From Novosphingobium sp. (lineage in GTDB: Bacteria; Pseudomonadota; Alphaproteobacteria; Sphingomonadales; Sphingomonadaceae), in assembly GCF_027486195.1 (NCBI RefSeq), contig NZ_JAIXPP010000011.1:58756-122755 (forward strand): DNA of 64,000 bases, read 5' to 3'. A program made the position numbers and the translations under genes. Below are positions 25,006 to 33,019 of this stretch, one piece after another. Each line of letters starts with the position of its first letter. The first letter of the stretch is position 1. The notes under the pieces were generated by a model. The model had not been told where the DNA came from. It worked only from the letters and a program-made list of their open reading frames with translations, and made no database searches.

Positions 25006-26553
25006 TTACTGCAAACCTGAGCTATTAGGTCGCCGCAAAGTGTAAAAAGCGTTTGGATCGCGCTGCTTTGTGCTATGAAAATCGAGTATATTTCTATCAA
25101 CCAACCTTGACAACTTAGCTTTCGCTGTATGCCAATATGTAGTTGATAAGATTCTGAGCGCATCACTGACATTCATGCGCTGATGCTCAATGACATAATT
25201 GACAATCTTTTTCTCATCGTCATCTAGAGAAAAGGAAAGAGCCTCACCAAGAACTTTATAAGCTTCCGAATCTAGGCTATTTGTACGATTAGCAATTTCA
25301 TTTTTAAAGGTCACTGTCACAGAGTTTTCGCTCCCCAGAAACTCTGGCCTAGGCAGCTTGGCGTCCTGCATCTCACGAAATATTCGTGCAGTACCTTCAC
25401 TTATGCAGCGAACTTCTCCGTACTCGCGAAGAACAAACATAAGGAATGGGTTTCGAGGTTTATGGAATAAGTTTTCGGGACTAACCGACGGCATAAAGGA
25501 ACCCGGGTTTTCAATCACCAGTCTATCATCAAACATTCGTACGAACACCGGGCTTGTACGCGCATGGTAGGACCTATGACAAACTGCATTTACGATGGCC
25601 TCGTACCAAGCGTCTCGGGGATACTCTGGTACCGCGTAGAATTTTCCGTCCCGAAACGTTGTGAATTCTCGAAGATTGGCATCGAGAACGGAGGCAGTTT
25701 CTCGAATGACCTCAAGAACCGTTCCCTCAACTATCCTATCCTTGATAACGTTATACTCAGAACCTGATTTCGCAACCGTACCGTTGTATCGTAAAAAGTG
25801 GACATAAGCGCCTGGAAATACCTGCTGCGCATCATTTGCAAACATAAGATCGCAAACATGATTGGGAACAAACTCCCGGTTAACTATCTTTCCGAGACGA
25901 AGTGATTGAAGTATCCTTTCTGCAGGAATGTCATCCGACCCCTCTCGTGCCTTCCTGATACGGCTTACAAAGTTGGCGATATCTTGGCTTCGAAAATCAT
26001 CGGGGTACTGTAGCGTTGAGGTTTCAAGCTCGAAAGAGCGCTCACCTTTAGAAATGCGAATTTCCTGTTTTTCGGAATCTATTAGACGTCGAGAACGATC
26101 ACCTTGTCGACAATAAGCCTCATCATTAGTGAGAGACACTAGCCGACCTTCAACATAATAAATCCGGATCAAGATCAGGAAGTCATCCTCGTCATTGAGG
26201 TTTTTCACATCGATTCGACGCGTAGTAAACCTTCCGTCAGGACACCTGTCGCGCCCGGCGGTTTCAATTTCTTGGATCTTGCTCTCACTTAAGTGCTTGC
26301 AACCGGTTACCCGACCATCTTTCTCAATACCTACTGCAATTACACCGCCTTCAACTGCCGGGCCATTTCCAAACGCCGAGAGGCAAATCGCAAGACCACT
26401 GCCATCCACCCGGCCCGATTTTCGGTCAAATCGGGTATCCTCGGTCAGCCTCGCGATGAACTCTCCGTCATCACTCTCATAGATTTGGTCCGGCTTGAAC
26501 AGTGCGTCCAACCGAGGTTTTTCCATTAGCTCCAAGAGTGATAATTGCGTCAA
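25006..26553 (-). CDS. AlbA_2 (Schlafen-like) domain and HATPase domain protein with C-terminal winged helix
   Basis: 515 residues. Residues about 25-160 form a Schlafen/AlbA_2 domain (FDRKSGRVDGSGLAICLSAFGN, GGVIAVGIEKDGRVTGCKH). A linker leads to an HATPase_c_4-type region (about 320-430) with AWYEAIVNAVCHRSY, FDDRLVIENPGSF, RNPFLMFVLREYGEVR and GTARIFREMQDAKLPRPEF. The last 70 residues resemble a winged helix. Such proteins are usually called ATP-binding transcriptional regulators, and some are linked with phage defence. Two sampled 60-base lines have 37% and 55% G+C, well below the neighbours, which points to horizontal acquisition. The gene stands alone, flanked by hairpins. Confidence 0.82.
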   Translation of the reverse strand: MTQLSLLELMEKPRLDALFKPDQIYESDDGEFIARLTEDTRFDRKSGRVDGSGLAICLSAFGNGPAVEGGVIAVGIEKDGRVTGCKHLSESKIQEIETAGRDRCPDGRFTTRRIDVKNLNDEDDFLILIRIYYVEGRLVSLTNDEAYCRQGDRSRRLIDSEKQEIRISKGERSFELETSTLQYPDDFRSQDIANFVSRIRKAREGSDDIPAERILQSLRLGKIVNREFVPNHVCDLMFANDAQQVFPGAYVHFLRYNGTVAKSGSEYNVIKDRIVEGTVLEVIRETASVLDANLREFTTFRDGKFYAVPEYPRDAWYEAIVNAVCHRSYHARTSPVFVRMFDDRLVIENPGSFMPSVSPENLFHKPRNPFLMFVLREYGEVRCISEGTARIFREMQDAKLPRPEFLGSENSVTVTFKNEIANRTNSLDSEAYKVLGEALSFSLDDDEKKIVNYVIEHQRMNVSDALRILSTTYWHTAKAKLSRLVDRNILDFHSTKQRDPNAFYTLRRPNSSGLQ

Positions 26554-26696
26554 CTTGAAACTTTCATAAATCTCGAGCCGCCTCGAGTTTTCGGAAAATT
26601 ACCGCTAGAGCGACTTTGGGTTCTAAGTGAATTTCGGTAACAGTGCACTTAATCATCCCTCCGTGTCGATTGCCGCAACGGAGAAAGCACCGGGAT

Positions 26697-26716
26697 GCAA
26701 GGGCTGCGGCCCTTGC
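26697..26716 (-). terminator. Possible terminator hairpin after the DsbA-like gene
   Basis: GCAAGGGC (26697-26704) and GCCCTTGC (26709-26716) form a perfect 8-pair stem with a TGCG loop, 24 bases beyond the stop of the minus-strand DsbA-like gene. There is no clear U-run in that direction, so the assignment is tentative. Confidence 0.35.
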
Positions 26717-26739
26717 CCGCCGGGGGCCCTTCTTCCCCC

Positions 26740-27438
26740 CTACTCCGCCGCCGCCAGCGCCGCTTCCTTCGCCACCACGCGCCGCAACATATTGGCGTAA
26801 GTCGCCGGGTCTTGCGCTCCCGGCACCATGTATTTGCCGTTGATGATCATCGCGGGGACGCCGCTGATGTTCCAGTCCCAGGCTTGCTGTTCGCCTGCTT
26901 CGACGATGGCGTCGATTTCGGGGTCGGTGAGGGCGGCGGCGGCTTTGGTGCGGCTGAGGCCCACGGAGGCGGCAATGTCTGTCAGCACGGCGGGGTCGTT
27001 CATGCGGCGGCGCTGCTGGAAGTGGGCGTCGAAGAGCGCGCGCTTGAGCTTTACCTGCATTTCGGCGCCGTGTTCGCGCAGCACATAGACAAGCAGGCGG
27101 TGCGCAAGGCGGGTGTTCCACATCATCGCGGGGGGCGGATCGCCTTCTCCGGTGTAGGTGAAGGAATAGCCGGCGGCTTCGGCGGCTTGTGACATGCGGC
27201 CGCGTGCTTCGGCGGCCTGATCGGGGGTGCGGCCGTATTTGCGCTGTATGTGGGCGGCGCTTTCCTCGCCCTGTTCGGGCATGTCAGGATTGAGCTCGAA
27301 GGGGTGGAAGCGGATGGTGGCCTCCACTTCGCCTTCCATGCCCTTCAGCGCGGTTTCGAGCTGGTTGTGGCCGATCACGCACCACGGGCACATGACATCG
27401 GACCAGATATCGACGGTGACGCTTGCCGGTTTGCTCAT
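26740..27438 (-). CDS. DsbA family oxidoreductase (FrnE-like)
   Basis: 232 residues, no signal peptide. The thioredoxin-fold active site is DVMCPWCVIG (CPWC), followed by a long helical insertion and the cis-Pro strand SGVPAMIINGKYMVPGAQ. This is the cytoplasmic FrnE/2-hydroxychromene-2-carboxylate-isomerase-like subgroup, linked in other bacteria to disulfide chemistry under oxidative stress. The ATG at 27438 overlaps the nudC stop (ATGA). An upstream in-frame start five codons earlier is less likely given that coupling. Confidence 0.9.
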   Translation of the reverse strand: MSKPASVTVDIWSDVMCPWCVIGHNQLETALKGMEGEVEATIRFHPFELNPDMPEQGEESAAHIQRKYGRTPDQAAEARGRMSQAAEAAGYSFTYTGEGDPPPAMMWNTRLAHRLLVYVLREHGAEMQVKLKRALFDAHFQQRRRMNDPAVLTDIAASVGLSRTKAAAALTDPEIDAIVEAGEQQAWDWNISGVPAMIINGKYMVPGAQDPATYANMLRRVVAKEAALAAAE

Positions 27439-28349
27439 TGCTCGATCCACCATTTGAGGAGGTGATGGGCCACCGCGAAAGGCGGCGGGGCGATGAAGGC
27501 GCCGTCTTCGGCGCCGGTCTTGAGAGCTTCCATCGCATAGACCACCTCGTCGCGCGTGAACCAGCGCGCGTCGTCGAGTTCGGTCTTGTCGATGGTGATG
27601 GCGGGATCATCGGCATGGGCATGGCAGCCGATCATCAGCGAGGACGGGAACGGCCAAGGCTGGCACGCCACATACTGCACATCGCGCACGCGCACGCCCG
27701 CTTCCTCGAAAACTTCGCGGGCGACGGCTTCCTCGATCGATTCGCCGGGCTCGACAAAGCCCGCCAGCGCGGAATAGCGCCGGGGCGGGAAGCGGGGCTG
27801 GCGGCCGAGGAGGAGCTGGCCTTCCCATTCGACCGACATGATCGTGACGGGATCGACGCGGGGGAAATGTTCGGCCTTGCACTCCATGTTGACGCACTTG
27901 CGCTGCCAGCCGCCCTTGCCGAGCTTGGTCGCATAGCCGCAGCGCGCGCAGAAGCGGTGGCGGGCGTGCCAATCGACCAGCGCGCGGGCGCCGCCATAGG
28001 TCGCGAGATCGCCTGCGGGGAGCGAGGCCATGGCGCCCCAGAGGCGCGGGTTGGCCGGGCCGGGATTGCCCTTGTTGGCGGGCGCAACCGGCGCGAAGCA
28101 GGCGCGGCCGCTCTCGTCGAGGCCGAGGAAGACGAGTTCGTCCTGCTCGCCCGCGTCGGCCAGCGTGCCCCAGACCAGCGTGCCATCATCGCCGATCACC
28201 GGATCGAGCCCATCGAGCCGCAGCAGGCGCGCGCGCCAGTTCATCAGTTCGGCGAGCTTGTCGGCATCGGCCCGGATATGGTCGGCGCGGTCGAGCACCG
28301 CACCGGTGAAGGAAATCGGGGGATTGGGACGATAGAGCATGCCTGTCAC
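27435..28349 (-). CDS. nudC: NADH pyrophosphatase / RNA decapping Nudix hydrolase NudC
   Basis: 304 residues. The central zinc ribbon is FCARCGYATKLGKGGW ... KCVNMEC (four Cys), followed by HFPRVDPV and the Nudix box GFVEPGESIEEAVAREVFEEAGV (positions near 195-217) and the NudC tail signature QPWPFPSSLM. It cleaves NAD(H) and removes NAD caps from RNA. The GTG at 28349 overlaps the TGA of the serine hydrolase gene and has AAGG six bases upstream; an ATG three codons later is the alternative. It is coupled downstream to the DsbA-like gene by a four-base overlap. Confidence 0.94.
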   Translation of the reverse strand: MTGMLYRPNPPISFTGAVLDRADHIRADADKLAELMNWRARLLRLDGLDPVIGDDGTLVWGTLADAGEQDELVFLGLDESGRACFAPVAPANKGNPGPANPRLWGAMASLPAGDLATYGGARALVDWHARHRFCARCGYATKLGKGGWQRKCVNMECKAEHFPRVDPVTIMSVEWEGQLLLGRQPRFPPRRYSALAGFVEPGESIEEAVAREVFEEAGVRVRDVQYVACQPWPFPSSLMIGCHAHADDPAITIDKTELDDARWFTRDEVVYAMEALKTGAEDGAFIAPPPFAVAHHLLKWWIEQ

Positions 28350-29656
28350 GCTGCCTTCTTCATGGCCGAAATATCGGTGAGCACCGACTTGGGGAATTCC
28401 TCAGGAATCGGCAGCGCCGAGGAGGGCATGAACTGCACGAACAGGCCCGCGCGCAGGCCGACGCGGGTGTTGACGAAGCCCACCGTGCCCGCCGCGCCCG
28501 ACCAGCCGTAGGTTCCCGCGTCCGCGCCGAGGCCGACCCGGCCACCTGCGCCAAAGCCAGCGCCTGCAACCCACGTCCCCGAAAGATCGACGCTTGCGGG
28601 CAGCAGATTGCTGGTGCCGAGGCGCACTGCCGCCTCGCTCATGACCCGCGCGCTGCCGATCTGGCCGCCACCCGCCAGCATCATCAGGAAGCGGTCATAA
28701 TCGCGCGGGCTGCTGACAAGGCCTGCGCCGCCGAACGGAAAGGCGGGCGGATCGAGATAGACCGAAGTCGCGCCCGGATCGATCGGATCGGCCTTGCCGT
28801 CGTGGACGAAGTAGTTGCTGGTGAGGCGCGGGGCCATGGCGGCGCTGACCCGGAAGCCGGTGCTCGCCATGCCGCAGGGGCCGAAGATGCGCTCGGCAAG
28901 GAATGCGTCGAAATCCTGCCCCGAAACCACCTCGATGATCCGCCCGACCAGATCGAGCCCGACCGAATAGCTCCACCGCGTCCCCGGTTCGTAAACCAGC
29001 GGCATATCGGCCAGCTTGTCGGCGAACTGGGCCAGACTGGGCACCGTCTTCACCCCGCTGAAGGGCGGAATGGCGAGCCGCGAGGCTTGTCCCGGCACCA
29101 GCCCGGCGGCTTCATAGGCTTCCTTGAGCGGCCCCTTCTGGATGATCGAGTAGCCAAGGCCGGCGGTGTGCGTCAGCAAGTGGCGCAGCGTGATCGCCGT
29201 CTGCGCCGGCTTCAGATCGGTGATCGAGCCGTCCGGCGTCACCTGCACCTGCATCTTGGCGAACTTCGGGAGGAAATCGCTGATCGGTTGGTCGAGATCG
29301 ATCTTGCCTTCGTCCACCAGGATCATCGCCGCCATGCCGGTGACCGGCTTGGTCATCGAATAGATGCGGTAAAGGCTATCGAGATCGACCGGCACAGCCG
29401 AATCGAAGGCCAGCGTGCCGCGTGCGATCTGCATCGGCGCGCCGTTGCCCCAGCCCAGTGCCGCGACCGCGCCGGGCAGGCGGCCCGAAGCCACGTAATC
29501 GTACACGAGGTTGGTGACCGCCGGATACATCTCTTCCGGCGAAGGCTGGGCGAGGAGCCGTGACGGCACGAGCGCCGATCCGGCGAGACCCGCACCGAGC
29601 CAGCCCGCAGACCGCAGCAGGGAGCGGCGGGAAAGCAGAAGCGTCTGATCTTGCAT
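28346..29656 (-). CDS. Serine hydrolase of the beta-lactamase (class C/esterase EstB) family
   Basis: 436 residues. A twin-Arg-like N-terminus (SRRSLLRSAGWLGAGLAGS) precedes the beta-lactamase domain with the nucleophile SxxK motif as SMTK in LYRIYSMTKPVTGMAA, LRHLLTHTAGLGY, and WSYSVGLDLVGRIIE in which the Tyr is the second motif. The usual third motif (HxG/KTG) may correspond to the GAAGTVGF region. Likely an exported esterase or peptidase rather than a resistance enzyme. It sits 3 bases after mutY and overlaps nudC, so the three share a message. Confidence 0.9.
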   Translation of the reverse strand: MQDQTLLLSRRSLLRSAGWLGAGLAGSALVPSRLLAQPSPEEMYPAVTNLVYDYVASGRLPGAVAALGWGNGAPMQIARGTLAFDSAVPVDLDSLYRIYSMTKPVTGMAAMILVDEGKIDLDQPISDFLPKFAKMQVQVTPDGSITDLKPAQTAITLRHLLTHTAGLGYSIIQKGPLKEAYEAAGLVPGQASRLAIPPFSGVKTVPSLAQFADKLADMPLVYEPGTRWSYSVGLDLVGRIIEVVSGQDFDAFLAERIFGPCGMASTGFRVSAAMAPRLTSNYFVHDGKADPIDPGATSVYLDPPAFPFGGAGLVSSPRDYDRFLMMLAGGGQIGSARVMSEAAVRLGTSNLLPASVDLSGTWVAGAGFGAGGRVGLGADAGTYGWSGAAGTVGFVNTRVGLRAGLFVQFMPSSALPIPEEFPKSVLTDISAMKKAA

Positions 29657-29659
29657 GAA

Positions 29660-30721
29660 CTACCTGTTTGCGAGCGCCAGGCGGGCGGCCTTGGCAAAAA
29701 CCGTGGGCAGCCCTGCGGCTTCGACAGCGTCGACCGGCCAGAACTCTCCCGGCGGCAGACTAGCGCAATCGGCGCTGCCGCAAAGCATCAATTGCAATTC
29801 GAGATCGAAATGCGTGAAACCATGGCGGATCATGCCCGCAGTGCGCCAGTCCCCGGCGATCGGCGGCGTGCCATGGCCGTCGGTGCGGGCCGACCAGCCG
29901 TCGTCCGGCAAGGCCCGCATTCCCCCCAACATGCCCTTTCCCTCGCGCTGCACCAGCAGCACCGCGCCATCCCGCTCGATCCAGAAGGCGGTGCCCGTCC
30001 GCGTCGGCTTGGCTTTCTTCGCCGCCTTGACCGGATAGGCCTCCGCCGTGCCAGCCGCGCGCGCGGCGCAAGGCCCGGAAACCGGACAGAGCAGGCAGCG
30101 GGGCGCGCGCACCGTGCAGATCGAGGAGCCGAGGTCCATCATCGCCTGCGCAAAATCGCCCGCGCGCATGTCCGGCGTGATCGTATCAGTCGCGGCGCGG
30201 ATCGCGGTGCGCCCGCCGGGCAGCGGCTCGGCAATCGCGAAGAGGCGTGAAACCACCCGCTCGACGTTGGCATCGACCACCACGGCGCGCTCCCCAAAGG
30301 CAATCGCGGCTACGGCGGCGGCGGTATAGGCACCGAGCCCGGGAAGTGCCCTCAGCCCCGCCTCCGTGCGGGGAAAACCGCCCCGCTGCGCCACTTCGCG
30401 CGCGCAGGCCAGCAGATTGCGCGCGCGGGCATAGTAGCCCAGCCCTGCCCACGCAGCCATGACATCGGCATCTTCGGCCGCCGCCAGCGCCTCGACCGTG
30501 GGCCAGAGTTCAAGAAACTTCGCGTAGTAGGCCCGCACCGCCGCGACGGTCGTCTGCTGCAGCATGACTTCCGAAAGCCACACCCGGTAGGGATCCGGTG
30601 CAGGCTCGTTCGGCAGCACCCGCCACGGTAGGCGCCGCGCATTCACATCGTACCATGCGAGCAGGGACGCCGCGACAGCGTCCCCATCACCGTTCCCGAC
30701 GCTCTCGCCACTGGTCTGCAT
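29660..30721 (-). CDS. mutY: A/G-specific adenine glycosylase MutY
   Basis: 353 residues. The glycosylase domain shows catalytic Glu in WLSEVMLQQT (E51), helix-hairpin-helix LPGLGAYTAAAV (about 126-137), catalytic Asp in VVVDANVERV (D150), and the 4Fe-4S loop C-x6-C-x2-C-x5-C (C202, C209, C212, C218). The C-terminal NUDIX-like domain recognises 8-oxoguanine. MutY removes A mispaired with 8-oxoG. The ATG at 30721 faces the divergent dciA start with about 14 bases between them. Confidence 0.95.
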   Translation of the reverse strand: MQTSGESVGNGDGDAVAASLLAWYDVNARRLPWRVLPNEPAPDPYRVWLSEVMLQQTTVAAVRAYYAKFLELWPTVEALAAAEDADVMAAWAGLGYYARARNLLACAREVAQRGGFPRTEAGLRALPGLGAYTAAAVAAIAFGERAVVVDANVERVVSRLFAIAEPLPGGRTAIRAATDTITPDMRAGDFAQAMMDLGSSICTVRAPRCLLCPVSGPCAARAAGTAEAYPVKAAKKAKPTRTGTAFWIERDGAVLLVQREGKGMLGGMRALPDDGWSARTDGHGTPPIAGDWRTAGMIRHGFTHFDLELQLMLCGSADCASLPPGEFWPVDAVEAAGLPTVFAKAARLALANR

Positions 30722-30735
30722 GGCGCGGCTATGGC

Positions 30736-31320
30736 ATGGCAGCAGCGACAATGGAACGCGATCAACCCACTCCTCCCAAAAGCGCCAAGAAGGCGGCGGC
30801 ATCACCGGCAGCGCCGCGCACTTACGAGCGCCCACGCGGCGGCGAGGCGCGCGCGATCGCAGACCTCATGCCCACGATCGGGCGCACTGCCTTCCGCCGC
30901 TTCGGCTTTGTGCAGAGCTCGGTCGTCTCGCGCTGGGGCGAGATCGTCGGCCCCGCGCACGCCCGCCACTGCGCGCCCGAATCGATCCGCTTTCCGCCCG
31001 GCGAAAAGGCAGACGGCATCCTCCAGTTGGTGGTGACGCCGGCACACGCTCCGCTCGTCCAGCACGTGATCCCCGAGATCATCGACCGGGTGAACCAGTT
31101 CTTCGGCTATCGCGCCGTCGCGCGGATCAAGCTGCGGCAAGGTGCCGTTCAGCCGCCCGCCTCCACTGACGGACAGCGTCCGCTCCGCGCCGCGCCGCCG
31201 TCGCTCAAGCCGATTCCTGTGGAACTCGGCGACAGCCTGCGCGATATCGGCGACCCGGAACTGCGCACGGTGCTGGAATCGCTGGCGCGCAGCCTGGGCG
31301 AGGGGAATGGAACGGATTAG
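30736..31320 (+). CDS. dciA: DUF721 protein, DciA-type helicase loader
   Basis: About 194 residues. The conserved DUF721 core is RAIADLMPTIGRTAFRRFGFVQSSVVSRWGEIVGPAHARHCAPESIRFPPGEKADGILQLVVTPAHAPLVQHVIPEIIDRVNQFFGY, split here across the KH-like N-terminal domain (listed in fragments by position, about residues 40-125). DciA loads the replicative helicase DnaB in bacteria without DnaC/DnaI. ATGs at 30736 and 30751 are both possible. The gene is divergent from mutY and heads the run to smc, a known alphaproteobacterial order. Confidence 0.85.
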   Translation: MAAATMERDQPTPPKSAKKAAASPAAPRTYERPRGGEARAIADLMPTIGRTAFRRFGFVQSSVVSRWGEIVGPAHARHCAPESIRFPPGEKADGILQLVVTPAHAPLVQHVIPEIIDRVNQFFGYRAVARIKLRQGAVQPPASTDGQRPLRAAPPSLKPIPVELGDSLRDIGDPELRTVLESLARSLGEGNGTD

Positions 31321-31339
31321 GCGGGAAGCAAGACTGACG

Positions 31340-32068
31340 ATGCGCAAGATGATTAAGACACGGCTGTTCAGGACTTTGGGCCTCTTCCTTGCCGCGCTCT
31401 GCGGCGCGGCGCTGCTGACTGCCGCGAGCAAACCTGCGCCGCCTGCGGCCAAGGTCAACTGGAACACCGTCGTCGCCCGCACCCCGCTCGACAGCCATCT
31501 GCTCGGCAATCCCGCCGCAGCGGTGAAGCTGGTCGAATACATCAGCTACACTTGCCCGCACTGCGCCCATTTCGAGCAGGAATCCGATGCCCAGCTGCGC
31601 ATCGGCTTCATCTCCAGCGGCAAGGGCTCGATCGAGGTGCGCAGCTTCGTGCGCGATCCGGTGGACCTCACGGTCGCGCTGCTCACCCACTGCGGCCCCC
31701 CTTCCAAGTTCTTCGCGAACCACAGCACGTTCCTGCGTCACCAGATGACATGGATGGCCCCGCTGGCGAGCCTGACCGACGGGCAGAAAGCGCGCTGGTC
31801 GAACAACGATTTCGCCGCGCGCACCCGCGCCATTGCCAGCGACCTCGGGTTCTACTCGCTGATGGAGGCCCGCGGCTATGGCCGCCCCGAAATCGATCGC
31901 TGCCTTGCCGACAAGGCGCTGGCCGAACGCCTCGCCCAGCGCACCAAGGAAGCCGGTGAGAAGGACTTCGTGAACGGCACGCCCAGCTTCCTGCTTGATG
32001 GCGTGCCGCTGAGCGGGACCTATTCGTGGGCCGCACTCAAGCCGCAGATCGAAGCGCGGCTGCGCTGA
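31340..32068 (+). CDS. DsbA-like thioredoxin-fold protein, copy 1
   Basis: 242 residues with an N-terminal signal or anchor (TLGLFLAALCGAALLTAASK). The active site is CPHC in YISYTCPHCAHFEQES, and the cis-Pro strand is NGTPSFLLDGVPLSG. It is a periplasmic thiol-disulfide oxidoreductase of the DsbA/DsbG-like Thioredoxin_4 group. The helical insertion has an extra Cys pair (LLTHCGPP and DRCLADK). It follows dciA by 19 bases and is followed by a paralogue with the same active site; both lie upstream of smc. Confidence 0.9.
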   Translation: MRKMIKTRLFRTLGLFLAALCGAALLTAASKPAPPAAKVNWNTVVARTPLDSHLLGNPAAAVKLVEYISYTCPHCAHFEQESDAQLRIGFISSGKGSIEVRSFVRDPVDLTVALLTHCGPPSKFFANHSTFLRHQMTWMAPLASLTDGQKARWSNNDFAARTRAIASDLGFYSLMEARGYGRPEIDRCLADKALAERLAQRTKEAGEKDFVNGTPSFLLDGVPLSGTYSWAALKPQIEARLR

Positions 32069-32084
32069 TACCGCGATAATCCCC

Positions 32085-32104
32085 GGGCCGCTGCCCCGCG
32101 GCCC
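32085..32104 (+). terminator. Weak hairpin between the two DsbA-like genes
   Basis: GGGCCGC (32085-32091) pairs with GCGGCCC (32098-32104) around a six-base loop; TTCAAT follows. It could attenuate transcription between the two copies, but there is no proper U-tract. Confidence 0.3.
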
Positions 32105-32177
32105 TTCAATCCAGCCGGTCAATCGGCTAGCACGATGCCGTTTGTTGTCTTTCACGAGCGAAGCGAACCCCCATCCC

Positions 32178-32939
32178 ATGCAGACCAAGCTGTTCACTCC
32201 CGGCCGCCTTCTCCTCGCGCTGATCGCGCTGCCGCTCGCGCTCGGCCTCGCTGCCTGCGGGAAGAAGGATGATGCAGCAGGTGCCGCGCCGGTGGGGGCG
32301 CCGCTCAATGCCGTGTCGCCGCCAGCGGGCAAGGCCTGGACCGAGGTGGTCGCGGTGACGCCCGAAGGCGGCTATGTAATGGGCAATCCCAATGCACCGA
32401 TCAAGGTGATCGAGTTTGCCTCGCTCACCTGCCCCCACTGCGCCGAGTTTGAGGAAAAGGGCTTCCCGCACCTGCGCGACGAGTACGTCGCCAAGGGTAC
32501 GGTCAGCCTCGAGTTCCGCAACTTCGTGCGCGATCCCTACGATACCACGATGGCGATGCTGACCCGCTGCGGCACGCCGGACAGCTTCTTCGCGCTGACC
32601 GAGCAGGTCTACACAAACCAGAAGGCCATCTTCGACCAGCTCCAGCCGATTGGCGCGCAGTTGCAGGCGGCCAATCTGCCGGCCGACCAGATCTTCAAGG
32701 CCATCGGCGAGCGCGGCGGGCTGATCGATTTCTTTGCCGCGCGCGGCATTGCCAAGGATCAGGCGGCACAGTGCCTTGCCAAGGCGGACTCTGCGACCAA
32801 GCTGGCGAACGACACGCAGAAGGCCACCGACACGTTCAACGTGACCGGCACGCCGACCTTCATCGTCAATGGCCGCAACGTGGAAGTGGCGACCTGGGAT
32901 GCGCTCGAACCGATCCTCAAGCAGGCCGGCGCGCGTTGA
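32178..32939 (+). CDS. DsbA-like thioredoxin-fold lipoprotein, copy 2
   Basis: 253 residues. The signal ends in a lipobox (LALGLAACGKK), so the mature protein is probably membrane-anchored. Active site CPHC in ASLTCPHCAEFEEKG; cis-Pro strand TGTPTFIVNGRNV. The domain covers residues about 60-253 and parallels copy 1 throughout, including FVRDPxD and the second Cys pair. It likely oxidises or isomerises disulfides of exported proteins. The ATG at 32178 places the signal peptide at the N-terminus; smc starts 80 bases after the stop. Confidence 0.9.
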   Translation: MQTKLFTPGRLLLALIALPLALGLAACGKKDDAAGAAPVGAPLNAVSPPAGKAWTEVVAVTPEGGYVMGNPNAPIKVIEFASLTCPHCAEFEEKGFPHLRDEYVAKGTVSLEFRNFVRDPYDTTMAMLTRCGTPDSFFALTEQVYTNQKAIFDQLQPIGAQLQAANLPADQIFKAIGERGGLIDFFAARGIAKDQAAQCLAKADSATKLANDTQKATDTFNVTGTPTFIVNGRNVEVATWDALEPILKQAGAR

Positions 32940-33019
32940 TCGGCAGGGTCTGATCCGGGCCATGCGGTACGGGGGCGGATCGCATGGCTGAGAGTGGAAG
33001 CGCGGCCAGCCGCGTTCCC

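Noticed and set aside
24930..26640. Possible inverted repeats ending the AT-rich AlbA_2 island
   Set aside because: A short match between GTCACCGTAA on the left and TTCGGTAACAGTG on the right is too weak and gapped to claim transposon ends; no target-site duplication or transposase was seen.
26564..27121. Minus-strand frame overlapping the DsbA-like gene
   Set aside because: Arg/Pro-rich translation typical of a shifted frame; the DsbA-like frame contains a complete thioredoxin fold.
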